Positions 54,301 through 61,745 of a DNA stretch of 64,000 nucleotides are shown piece by piece; the stretch's first letter is position 1; each line of letters begins with the position of its first letter. The notes below the pieces were generated by a model. That model was given only the letters and a program-made list of their open reading frames with translations, ran no database searches and was not told the DNA's origin. Source of the stretch: Saccharothrix sp. ALI-22-I (GTDB lineage Bacteria > Actinomycetota > Actinomycetes > Mycobacteriales > Pseudonocardiaceae); assembly GCF_001984175.1 (NCBI RefSeq), contig NZ_MTQP01000064.1:1-64000 (forward strand). Direction: 5' to 3'. The position numbers were made by a program, and so were the translations under genes.

Positions 54301-55694
54301 GCACCGTGGCCGACCTCACCGACGCCACCCACCGGTACCACGCGGCGGTGGAGGATCGGGGGGCCGCTGAGTCCGACGCTGAGGCGCGGTGCGTGGACTA
54401 CGCGTCGCAGGCCTCCACTTTGGCCGAGCTGACCGACGCGATCGGCGGCGAGGCAAGGGAAATCGCGGATCAGCTGTCCACTTTGGAGCGTTCGCGGCGG
54501 GAGATGCGCGGCGAGCTCAAGGGTGTGCGGGAAGAAGTCGTGTCGGCACGCGAGCAGGCCGCGAAGCTGAGCGCGCAACTGGAGACGTCGGCCGAACAGC
54601 TCACCCAGGCCCGCGACGGCCTGACGCGCGCGACCGAGCACTTCAAGGCGACCGTGCAGGCACCGGGTGTGCTGGTGGCGGCGTTGCCGGACGTGCCGGA
54701 GGACGTCACGTCGGTGCGCGCGGCGCTGATGGCGTCCGACCGGCGCGGCGCGGGCGAGACGACGGTGATCACGAAGCTCCAGGCGTTGCAGACGTCGCTC
54801 GCCGGCAGCCACGACATCGCCGCCGAGCAGCACGTCGGCCTGCTGACCGTCACGGTCACCGGCGAGGACGGTGCCCGGCCGGTCGCGGTCGCGGCCCGGC
54901 AGGTGACCACGAAACTGGCCGAACAGCGCGGTTTCCTGGACGAGCAGTACCAGAACATCTTCGCCGACTACCTGATCCGCGACCTGGCCGAGTGGCTGCG
55001 CGGGCAGATCGCCGTCGCCGAGGACCTGTGCAAGCGGATGAACGAGGTGCTGGGCCGGGCCCGGTCGAGCCAGGGCGTGCACGTGAAGCTGGCGTGGAAG
55101 CCGTCGGCGGCGTTGGACGAGGGGACGCGCGACGCGTTGGCGCTGGTCCGCCTGCCGTACGCGGAGCGCGACCCCGAGCAGGACGCGACGCTGCGGCGCG
55201 TGTTCACCGAGCGCATCGAGGCCGAACGCGACGCGCACACCGGCAACTACGCGGAAATCCTGTCCCGCGCGCTGGACTACCGGACGTGGCACCAGTTCAC
55301 CGTCACCGTGGCCGACACCGGCCCGGACGGCGGCCCGCGCGAACGCCGGTTGCGGCAGCTGTCGTCCGGCGAGACGCGGCTGATCTCGTACGTGACGCTG
55401 TTCGCCGCGGCGGCGTCGTTCTACGACGCGGTGAGCGACGAGTTCTCGCCGTTGCGGCTGGTGCTGCTGGACGAGGCGTTCGAGCGGCTGGACGACCCGA
55501 CCATCGCACGCATGCTCGGCCTGCTGGTGGACCTCGACATGGACTGGGTGATCACCTGGCCCAGCGGCTGGGGCGTGTCCGACAAGATCCCCCGCATGCA
55601 CATCTACGACGTGCTGCGACCCAAGAACGGGCGCGGTGTGGCGTGCACGCAGACGACGTGGGACGGCGCCGCGCTGGACCGCATCGACCCCTAG
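51309..55694 (+). CDS. jetC: Type III Wadjet SMC-like ATPase JetC (TIGR02680) with hinge insertions
   Basis: 1461 aa. Walker A is FQGTNGSGKSRTLELLLP at residues about 31-48. Two coiled-coil arms follow, with the hinge near residues 610-850. The SMC signature is RQLSSGETRLISY and Walker B is LVLLDEAFERLDD near the C-terminus. Both ATP motifs are intact. Within the hinge, residues about 659-718 (TRSGDQAPKMYGNTV onward) are encoded by a dispersed DNA repeat, and about 764-832 are Ser/Ala/Pro low-complexity from GCATCG-type repeats. Conserved hinge pieces (SLASVLVP, VSPDGRWRAG) flank and separate them. JetC is the motor that extrudes plasmid DNA in this defence family. jetD does not follow. Confidence 0.9.
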   Translation: MNRWRLHRGGIVNIWQYTEQTFDFSGGRAIFQGTNGSGKSRTLELLLPLCLDGDLRQVGSKGFDTVSLRRLMLDDYDGGPNRIGYAWVELTRDSGEYLTCGLGVKASKTSQAITDSWRFITSLRVGHDLALVGADRTPLGPTQLRDLIGADCVLEEAAFRARVAETVYGVPAPRYGDLLHLQRTLRNPDVGLKVLEGQLEQILSDALPPLDQALVEQLATSFDDLESIRENITRLSSADAALGTFLKTYSDYAFGGLRSAADRLGAAEDGVRKQERASARLSASLEETLAARTAAEHSLAVLEAGEQQAEETIGALKELPAFRDLQDLQTREKLVAEKRSSAAAALDMANKQRLQEDGAVDGVLRLLRRLAEDLGAAEELVEPLRHHLRVAGLDPAAVPDVPRVSTLDPLVRTESVRAKPDPEAEPLPIERRVPPVVEELALEPLAARTSSIASSARQRGALALALAAQAAELDSAQRQVDALRQTARDAQHAATEAAALRNQEAQELASVAQGWLADVEAWRTSGPLSATQPDSPLAVPTSVDPAAARSLASAAREWVGPLVTAARDGAHAVVQRRAELAASINALDAELSGLRSGTAQVPERGRFVAAERDATAGAPFYRLVDFQPTVDAAERAGLEAALEASGLLDAWVTPPSPDTRSGDQAPKMYGNTVTAPRLNRGTATTPNPSDHPPTTQPASQTNAAAAADRSTDLPAGDATVQDVLALPGTPVDGPSLASVLVPAVEPNSPVPATVVADLLASVSLWSLPSTPSASASSPSPSPGLPLSADALPSQGMSASADASASPSPSADTFTASASASAGTFAVSPGGFAVSPDGRWRAGVLTGAWRKDAAEFIGAGAREAARRRRIAELEDELAALRADLGVAEAELAAAKNLVEQWESHLERFPADRELVARHGRLQAAQESAERAARRAEELRDELATAQSRGEAAAAEVVRQAGDAGLPATTEGLHQAQQAAAEAQRTADRLGDVLRRQCQSTVADLTDATHRYHAAVEDRGAAESDAEARCVDYASQASTLAELTDAIGGEAREIADQLSTLERSRREMRGELKGVREEVVSAREQAAKLSAQLETSAEQLTQARDGLTRATEHFKATVQAPGVLVAALPDVPEDVTSVRAALMASDRRGAGETTVITKLQALQTSLAGSHDIAAEQHVGLLTVTVTGEDGARPVAVAARQVTTKLAEQRGFLDEQYQNIFADYLIRDLAEWLRGQIAVAEDLCKRMNEVLGRARSSQGVHVKLAWKPSAALDEGTRDALALVRLPYAERDPEQDATLRRVFTERIEAERDAHTGNYAEILSRALDYRTWHQFTVTVADTGPDGGPRERRLRQLSSGETRLISYVTLFAAAASFYDAVSDEFSPLRLVLLDEAFERLDDPTIARMLGLLVDLDMDWVITWPSGWGVSDKIPRMHIYDVLRPKNGRGVACTQTTWDGAALDRIDP
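53283..53460 (+). repeat. Dispersed repeat, copy B (in frame within jetC)
   Basis: This shares the 17-nt head ACACGATCGGGTGATCA with 9070-9086, then CCCGAA, CCGTTA, CGGTTGAA and the C/A-rich tail in the same order. Here the frame stays open (DTRSGDQAPK, then PTTQPASQTNAAAAAD), so the element extends rather than breaks jetC. A stem-loop CCTCG/CGAGG lies near 53334-53350. The right boundary is approximate. Confidence 0.65.
53600..53805 (+). repeat. GCATCG/GCCATC microsatellite-like tract in jetC
   Basis: A run of near-perfect hexamer words (GCATCG, GCCATC, GGCATC) encodes alternating Ser/Ala/Pro residues. It also contains a repeated GGGTTCGCGGTGTCGCC-like unit near 53780-53812. It is in frame and likely arose by slippage. 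Confidence 0.7.
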
Positions 55695-55981
55695 ACCACG
55701 GGGGTGGCCGTGCGGCGGCGCCGCTGCAACGTCAGTTCGAACACCTCGACCAGCACGTGCGTCTCGCCGACGTCGATGCCCACCACCGCCGCGTAGGCCG
55801 GGTTGACCCCGCAGCAGGACCCGCGGCCGGCCGCCGTCCGAGCGACCTGCCCTGCTTCGACCACGACACCGTCGGAGATCAACTCGCCGACCACGGTGCT
55901 GACCGACGCCTGGCTCAGCCCGGTGACACCCGCCAGTTCGTGCCGGCTGCGCGGCTGGTCGAAGTACAGCGCGCGCAACAC
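55691..55981 (-). pseudogene. Fragment of a ROK-family regulator (HTH plus start of ROK domain)
   Basis: 96 codons. RSRHELAGVTGLSQASVSTV is the winged-helix recognition region of ROK repressors, and AAVVGIDVGETHVLVEVFEL is the first strand of the ROK ATP-binding domain, after which the frame stops. An in-frame TAA at 55991-55993 lies four codons upstream of the GTG, so the usual N-terminal residues are missing as well. A full ROK regulator is about 380-400 aa. It is antisense to the jetC end (4-nt overlap), in the place where jetD would be expected. Confidence 0.7.
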
Positions 55982-56016
55982 CCGCGCCGGTTACCGGCAC
56001 GCAGGTCGTGCCGGGG

Positions 56017-56967
56017 TCAGCCGACGGCGGCCCACGACTGGATCATCCGGTAGGCGATGGACGCCCCCGGCGCGAGCAGCAGGTCCGGCACACTGCCCGG
56101 CTCGGCGAGCGCCTGTCGCACGTCGGCCCGACTGACCCACCTGGCCTGGGCGATCTCACCGTCCGCGAGCCGCAGTGGGTCGGTCGGGTCGGCCACCGCC
56201 TCGAACCCCACCATCAACGACCGCGGGAACGGCCACGGCTGGCTGCCGAGGTAGCGGATACCGCCGACCTCGACGCCCACCTCCTCCACGATCTCCCGCG
56301 CCACGCACGCCTCCAGCGACTCGCCCGCCTCGACGAACCCGGCCAGCACCGAGTACCGGCCCTCGGGCCAGCCCGCGCCGCGGGCGAGCAGCACCTGGTC
56401 CGCGCCGTCGTGCACCAGGCAGATCACCGCCGCGTCGGTGCGCGGGTACTCCTCGCGCCCGCACAGCTCGCAGACCCGCGCCCAGCCCGACTTGATCGAC
56501 TCCGTCGGCCCGCCGCACATCGCGCAGAACCTCGCCGACCGGTGCCAGTGGAACAACGCCACCGCCGAGGTGAACAGGCCCGCGCCGGTGTCGTCCAGCA
56601 ACGCGCCGACCGCCCGCAGGTCGAGCCACTGCGGCTCGTCGGTCAGCTCCGGGTTGAACCAGGCCCGACCGGTGGGCGCCGAGACGTCCGTCTCGTCCTC
56701 GGTCAGCGGAACCGCCCAGTACGCCACGCCGTCCTGCTCGCCGAGCAGCACGGCGGTGTCCGGCGGACCGTCACCGAACTCGGTGGCGGGGCGGTCGACC
56801 AGGCGCGATGCCTGGTCGGCCACCAACGTCCGGCCGCGCGCGTCCACGGTGAGGACGCGCGCCTTCGGCCACAACTGCGCGATGCGCTGCACGTCGCCGC
56901 GCAACGGCTCCTGCCGATCCACGGTGAACCGCGACAGGGCCGGCAGTTCCACCAGCTCGAAGCTCAC
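56017..56967 (-). CDS. nudC: NAD+ diphosphatase (NudC)
   Basis: A 316-aa Nudix hydrolase that cleaves NAD(H) and can remove NAD caps from RNA. The zinc ribbon is FCAMCGG with a second pair in CELCGREEYPR. The Nudix box runs GFVEAGESLEACVAREIVEE, followed by the NudC signature SQPWPFPRSLM. GTG 56967 overlaps the M16 stop by 4 nt (GTGA), so it is the third gene of the peptidase operon. The gap 55982-56016 holds nothing. Confidence 0.94.
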   Translation of the reverse strand: MSFELVELPALSRFTVDRQEPLRGDVQRIAQLWPKARVLTVDARGRTLVADQASRLVDRPATEFGDGPPDTAVLLGEQDGVAYWAVPLTEDETDVSAPTGRAWFNPELTDEPQWLDLRAVGALLDDTGAGLFTSAVALFHWHRSARFCAMCGGPTESIKSGWARVCELCGREEYPRTDAAVICLVHDGADQVLLARGAGWPEGRYSVLAGFVEAGESLEACVAREIVEEVGVEVGGIRYLGSQPWPFPRSLMVGFEAVADPTDPLRLADGEIAQARWVSRADVRQALAEPGSVPDLLLAPGASIAYRMIQSWAAVG

Positions 56968-58352
56968 GGCAGGGTCACACCGCCCAGCGCCCGCAGCTGC
57001 GTGGCCAGCAGTTCCGCGTCGCCCACCAGCACGCCGGTGAACGAACTCGGCGCGAAGAACTCCAACGCCACCTCGGTGACCTGCTCGACGGTGACCTCCG
57101 CCAGCCGGGCCGGGTGGCCGGTGAACCACTCGATGCCCAGCCCCAGGCCGGCGAGGTTCACCAGGAACGACGCCAACCCGCCCTGCGAGGACGTCGCCGT
57201 CAGCAGCGACCCGATCGCGTACCGGCGGGCGGTGTCCACCTCGGAGTCCGACGGCGGCACCAGGCCGAGCCGGCCCAGCTCGTACCGGGTCTCCAGCAGC
57301 GCCGCCGCGGTCACCTCGCTCGCCGTGTCGGCGTCCACCAGCAGCGTCGCCCCACCCGGCGTGAACTCCGGGTGCGACCGCGCGCTGTAGGTGTAGCCCT
57401 TGTCCTCGCGGATGTTCTCCACCAGCCGGGAGGAGAAGAACCCGCCGAACACCAGGTTCGCCAGCTGCAACGCCGGGTACCGCTCGTCGGTGCGCTCCAG
57501 ACCGCGACCGGCGAGCCGGATCTGCGACTGCACGGCGCCGGGCCGGTGCACCAGCTTCACGTCACCGCCCCGCACGACCGGCAGCGGCGACAACGTCACC
57601 GCGGTGCCCTCACCGGTCCAGCCGCCCAGCGCGTCCTCGACCGCCTTCACCGCCGCGTCCGGCGCCACGTCGCCCACGACGACGATCACCGACCCGCGCG
57701 GCAGCACGGCCGACGAGTGCAGCGCGAGCACGTCGTCGCGCGACACCGCCGCGACCTCTTCCGCCTCGGGCATCTCCTTGGCGAACGGGTGGTCGCCGTA
57801 CAAGTGGCGCTGCAGCGCCTCCCGCGCGATCACGTTCGGCTGCGACCGCGCCAGCCGGATGCGCTCCACCAGCCGCGCCCGTTCCCGCTCGACCTCCTCG
57901 GCCGGGTAGGTCGCGCCGGTCAGCACGTCGCGCAGCACGTCGAGCACGGTGCCGAAACCGGACACCAGCGCGTTGCCGGAGAACGCCAGCCGCTCCGGGT
58001 CGACCACCGCGTCCAGCTCGCCGCCGACGAGCGCCAGCTCGGTGTCCACGTCGATCCGGCTGCGGGTCGCGGTGCCGGTGAGGACGGTGTTCGCCAGCAC
58101 CTCGGCGCGGGCCGCGTGCGTCGAGCCGACGCTGGTCGACGCCGGGTCGCCGAACGGAATCCGCAGCCGCACCTCGACCAGCGGCACCGACGACCGGCGC
58201 ACCGCGATCACCCGCAGGCCGTTGGCCAGCGTGGTGTCCACCGTGTCCAGGTCCACGGCCGCCCGCTGCTCGCCCAGCTCCGGGAACGGGCGAGGCCCGA
58301 GCGCCGTGCGGCCGATCTCGTCGGCACTGCGGTGCTTGGTCGGGGCGCTCAC
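56964..58352 (-). CDS. M16 peptidase-like subunit lacking the zinc motif
   Basis: 462 aa with the two-lobed M16 fold. Where active members have HXXEH, this reads STHAARAEVL, so it cannot bind the catalytic zinc. The substrate-binding R/Y block (GFFSSRLVENIREDKGYTYS) is kept. This is the usual non-catalytic partner of a heterodimeric bacterial M16 protease. GTG 58352 overlaps the stop of the catalytic subunit gene by 4 nt. Confidence 0.92.
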   Translation of the reverse strand: MSAPTKHRSADEIGRTALGPRPFPELGEQRAAVDLDTVDTTLANGLRVIAVRRSSVPLVEVRLRIPFGDPASTSVGSTHAARAEVLANTVLTGTATRSRIDVDTELALVGGELDAVVDPERLAFSGNALVSGFGTVLDVLRDVLTGATYPAEEVERERARLVERIRLARSQPNVIAREALQRHLYGDHPFAKEMPEAEEVAAVSRDDVLALHSSAVLPRGSVIVVVGDVAPDAAVKAVEDALGGWTGEGTAVTLSPLPVVRGGDVKLVHRPGAVQSQIRLAGRGLERTDERYPALQLANLVFGGFFSSRLVENIREDKGYTYSARSHPEFTPGGATLLVDADTASEVTAAALLETRYELGRLGLVPPSDSEVDTARRYAIGSLLTATSSQGGLASFLVNLAGLGLGIEWFTGHPARLAEVTVEQVTEVALEFFAPSSFTGVLVGDAELLATQLRALGGVTLP

Positions 58353-59647
58353 TCGGTACCTCCGTCAACAGCGGTGCCAGCAGGGTTGAGGATCAGGACG
58401 GCGCGCGAGTCCGGACGCAACGCCTTGGCCGCCGCGGCGACCTCGTCGGTGGTGATGCGGGACAGCTTCTCCGGCAGGTCGTACAGCAGCTCGGCCCGCC
58501 CGAACAGCAGCTCGGCCGACCCGAGTCCGAGCGTCCGGCTGGTCAGCCGGTCGTGCTCGCGGTGCATGGTGGACACCCAGCGGGCGGTGACCTTCGCCAG
58601 CTCCTGCTCCGTCGGCCCTTCCTCGGCCAACCGCAGCAGCTCCTCGTCCACCGCCGCGATCACGTCCTCGGAGGTGACCTCCGGCGGGTGGATCGCGGTG
58701 ATGCTGAACGTGTCCGGGTCGCGCGCCTCCAACGGCCCGAACAGACCGCACCCGGCACCGACGTCGACCACGATCGCGTCCCGGTGCACCAGCCGCTGCT
58801 GGAGCCGCGACCCGTCGCCGTCGGTCAGCACACCGGCCAGGACCAGGTAGGTGAGGTAGCCCTCCACCTCGGTCACCGGGTCCGGGATGCGGTAGCCCAG
58901 GGCGATGGCGGGCATCGGCGCGTGCTGGTCGGTGTGCTCGGCACGCAGCTCGCCCTTCGGCGCCGCCTCGGCGAACGACGGCCGGGCCGGCACCGGACGG
59001 GCGGGCACGTCACCGAAGTGCTTCTCGACGAGTGCCTTCGCCCCCTCGGGGTCGAAGTCGCCCGCCACCGTCAGCACGGCGTTGCCCGGCGCGTAGTAGG
59101 TGTCGAAGAACGCGGCGCAGTCGTCCACGGTGGCGTTCTCCAGGTCGGTGAAGTCGCCGTAGCCGTTGTGCGCGTTCGGGAAGGTCTGGAACAGGACCGG
59201 TGGCAGGAGGATCCAGGGGAACCCCCCGTACGGTCGGTTCAGGACGTTGAGTCGGATCTCCTCCTTCACCACGTCGATCTGGTTGCGCAGGTTCTCTTCG
59301 GTCAGCTTCGGCGCCCGCATGCGGTCCGCCTCGAGGAACAGCGCCCGTTCGAGAGCCGCCGACGGCAGCACCTGGTAGTAGTCGGTGTAGTCGGGATGGG
59401 TGGAACCGTTGAACGTGCCGCCCGAGGACTGCACGTGCCGGAAGTGGGCCAGCTTTTCGAGGCTCTCGCTGCCCTGGAACATGAGGTGCTCGAAGAGGTG
59501 TGCGAACCCCGTCCGCCCCTCGGGTTCGGAGCGGAAGCCCACGTCGTAGTGCACGCTCACCCCGACGACCGGGGCGCTGCGGTCGGGTGCGAGCACCACC
59601 CGCAGACCGTTGGGAAGCGTGAACCTGTGCAGTTCGGGTAGCGCCAT
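58349..59647 (-). CDS. M16 zinc metallopeptidase, catalytic subunit
   Basis: 432 aa. The inverted zinc motif HLFEH (in GFAHLFEHLMFQGS) is intact, with the distal glutamate expected in the ENLRNQIDVVKEEIR helix. It has no signal peptide, so it is probably cytoplasmic. With the next gene it forms an active plus inactive pair like mitochondrial processing peptidase. TAGGCT lies 6 nt before the ATG, suggesting its own leaderless promoter. Confidence 0.93.
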   Translation of the reverse strand: MALPELHRFTLPNGLRVVLAPDRSAPVVGVSVHYDVGFRSEPEGRTGFAHLFEHLMFQGSESLEKLAHFRHVQSSGGTFNGSTHPDYTDYYQVLPSAALERALFLEADRMRAPKLTEENLRNQIDVVKEEIRLNVLNRPYGGFPWILLPPVLFQTFPNAHNGYGDFTDLENATVDDCAAFFDTYYAPGNAVLTVAGDFDPEGAKALVEKHFGDVPARPVPARPSFAEAAPKGELRAEHTDQHAPMPAIALGYRIPDPVTEVEGYLTYLVLAGVLTDGDGSRLQQRLVHRDAIVVDVGAGCGLFGPLEARDPDTFSITAIHPPEVTSEDVIAAVDEELLRLAEEGPTEQELAKVTARWVSTMHREHDRLTSRTLGLGSAELLFGRAELLYDLPEKLSRITTDEVAAAAKALRPDSRAVLILNPAGTAVDGGTE

Positions 59648-59688
59648 GAACGCAGCCTACGGGTTCACACCACCACCGGGCTCGACGG

Positions 59689-59931
59689 TCACCCGGCCGC
59701 TGCGACACCCCGCTGCGCCCAGCGCGAACCGACCGGGTTCGGACCGGTCGACCAGCGCGTGGACGGTCGATCCGGTGCCGGGAACACGCCCGCCCGGCCC
59801 GGACCAACGCCCGTCTCAACAGACCGCCCACCCGGTGGAGCCGGCGCGTGTGGACACCGGGTTGGTTTCGGCCTATCCCCTGGACCCTGAGGCGGGCGCC
59901 CCTCCGGCTCGGGTTCCGGGGATGGCTCCAT
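59689..59931 (-). CDS. Doubtful 80-aa Pro-rich ORF behind the SOS box
   Basis: An open frame from ATG 59931, with AGAGG 7 nt upstream. The product is dominated by Pro, Gly, Arg and Glu (EPSPEPEPEGRPP) with no recognisable domain. The composition is what random GC-rich DNA also gives. I list it only because of the RBS and the SOS-type promoter next to it. The rest of 59648-60029 shows no other gene. Confidence 0.25.
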   Translation of the reverse strand: MEPSPEPEPEGRPPQGPGDRPKPTRCPHAPAPPGGRSVETGVGPGRAGVFPAPDRPSTRWSTGPNPVGSRWAQRGVAAAG

Positions 59932-59933
59932 TG

Positions 59934-59949
59934 TCGAACCTCTGTTCGA
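59934..59949. promoter_or_regulatory. LexA (SOS) box within a promoter-like sequence
   Basis: TCGAAC-CTCT-GTTCGA is a perfect match to the actinobacterial LexA consensus TCGAAC(N4)GTTCGA, and the palindrome extends one base each side. Read leftward it lies between TTGCGA (about 59957-59952) and GACAAT (about 59933-59928), which resemble -35 and -10 hexamers with an 18-nt spacer. LexA there would repress a transcript running toward the M16 genes and nudC. Confidence 0.65.
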
Positions 59950-60029
59950 CGGTTCGCAAGATCACTTTCGGGTGAGGTCGCGTCGGTCGTTCTCGCCCGC
60001 GACGCCGGAGGCGGCGCAATCCAACACCG

Positions 60030-61670
60030 TCAGCCGCGAAGCGACCGCAGGTGTCCCGCTTGCGCCAGCACTCCGTCCAGAGCGCCGAGGAACGCAGGGA
60101 ACCGCTGCGCGAAACGCCGCAAGTCCCCGCCCTCCTCGGCCTCGCCGAACCAGTACAGCCCCGGCCGCGTGCCGGCGAACGTCGCCAGCCACCGCTCCGC
60201 CTCCCCCAGCACCACCGCGTAGGGCAGCGACCGCGAGAACACCATCTCCCGGTCGGAGTCCGGGATGTCCTCGGGCGTCGCCGTGTGCAGGTACCCGCGC
60301 AACCCCCGCACGTGCTCCAACAGGGCACTCCCGCGCTTGGTCCGAGCGGGCATGGAACGCGCGCCTACCGCCAACGCCACACCGGCCACCACGACCACCA
60401 GCCCGAACAACGCTGCCGCGCCGACCAGCGCCAACACCACCGTCAGCACCACGCCGACCCCACCCAGCGCGACCCCGGCCCACCACCACAGGTTGCGCTC
60501 GGCGTCCGGCCGCCGGGCGAACCAGTTCTTGGCCACCACGTCGGCGTACAGCTCGTCCCGCACGCGGGTAAGGTCGATCCGCCGGCCCCTGAGCTCGGAC
60601 AACAGCACCGCGTCCACTCCGTCGGGCAACAAGGCGTCGTACACCGCGCGCTCGTACCCGGACAGCGACGGGTCGGCGGGGTTGCGCCGCACGAACCGCC
60701 AGTCGTGCCCGTCGACCTCCTCGATCCACACGTAGTTGCGCACCGCGAGGTCCACGATCGTCGCGGTCACGTCGACCACGTCCACGTGCTCGTCCACCAC
60801 GGTCCCGACCTGGCCGGGCAGCACCCCGTCCGGCGAGGCGAACGCCATCCGCCCGGAACCGTCGGTGACCAGCACGTTCACCGGCCCGACGTCACCGGCC
60901 AACGCCCGCGCGTCACGGCCGCGGAGGTACCACAACAACAACCCGCCGCCGAGCAGCAGCACGACCAGCCCGCCGAGTCCGGCGCCGGTCACAGGCGTGA
61001 GCGCGAACGCCGCCGCGAGCCCGGACCTCTCCTCGACCAGCGCGTTGGCCGGCGCGGCGCCCTCCTGCAACCCGACCGCCACGTCGATCCGCTCACCGGC
61101 GCCCAGACCGATCTCGGTCGCCCGCACGCCGCGGCCGTCGCCCAGCTCCGCACTGGTGCACGGCTTGGACGTGCCCGGCTCGCCGGCCAGGCAGCTCACC
61201 GATTTCGGCGCGTCCGGCGTGATCACGGAGACCTTCACCGAGTCGAGCGCGGTGTCCCAGCCGCCCGCGGGCTGCCAGCGCAGCTCCAGGGTGTCGCCGA
61301 TCTTCGCGACGGCGCCCACCACGGCGTACTTCACCGTGGACGTGCCCGCCTGTAGTGCGATCGTCAGCTCGTCGGCCGATGCTGCAGCCGTGCCCTTGCC
61401 TTCGACGGCGACGTCGCCGACCTGGAAGACGCGGTCGCGGTTGTCGCCGACCGGGACGCGCAGGGGCACCACCCGAGTGGCCGTCCGGCCGTCGGGGACG
61501 GTGACCACCTCGGTCACGGTCAGCCTGCCGTCGCGCTCCAGTTTGAGCCGCACGTCGGCGCCGACCGTCCCGGGCAGTCCGGCCGTACTGCTCGGCTGCG
61601 CCAACGCCGTGCCGGTACCCGCGCACAGCGCGACCGCGCAGAGGGCCGCCGCTCCCCAGTTTTTCAACAC
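60030..61670 (-). CDS. DUF2207 family membrane protein
   Basis: 546 aa. A signal-like N-terminus (LKNWGAAALCAVALCAG, then ALAQ) precedes the extracytoplasmic DUF2207 domain (VRLKLERDGRLTVTEVVTVP). One helix lies near residues 225-247 and a double helix near 415-455, then a cytoplasmic tail ending in a helical domain. The function of the family is unknown. GTG 61670 starts where the signal peptide starts. The frame stays open far upstream, but that part is antisense to the metallopeptidase genes. Confidence 0.85.
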   Translation of the reverse strand: MLKNWGAAALCAVALCAGTGTALAQPSSTAGLPGTVGADVRLKLERDGRLTVTEVVTVPDGRTATRVVPLRVPVGDNRDRVFQVGDVAVEGKGTAAASADELTIALQAGTSTVKYAVVGAVAKIGDTLELRWQPAGGWDTALDSVKVSVITPDAPKSVSCLAGEPGTSKPCTSAELGDGRGVRATEIGLGAGERIDVAVGLQEGAAPANALVEERSGLAAAFALTPVTGAGLGGLVVLLLGGGLLLWYLRGRDARALAGDVGPVNVLVTDGSGRMAFASPDGVLPGQVGTVVDEHVDVVDVTATIVDLAVRNYVWIEEVDGHDWRFVRRNPADPSLSGYERAVYDALLPDGVDAVLLSELRGRRIDLTRVRDELYADVVAKNWFARRPDAERNLWWWAGVALGGVGVVLTVVLALVGAAALFGLVVVVAGVALAVGARSMPARTKRGSALLEHVRGLRGYLHTATPEDIPDSDREMVFSRSLPYAVVLGEAERWLATFAGTRPGLYWFGEAEEGGDLRRFAQRFPAFLGALDGVLAQAGHLRSLRG

Positions 61671-61745
61671 GGGCGCGGAGAATAGCGGAGTTCCCCTAAG
61701 CTCTTGTGCTGATTCGGGCATCCGCGATATGGGGGACGACCAGCG

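Noticed and set aside
53697..56000. A 767-codon leftward open frame behind jetC, considered as a possible jetD
   Set aside because: It is antisense to jetC and shows no nuclease, Toprim or DUF2399 features; composition is shadow-like.
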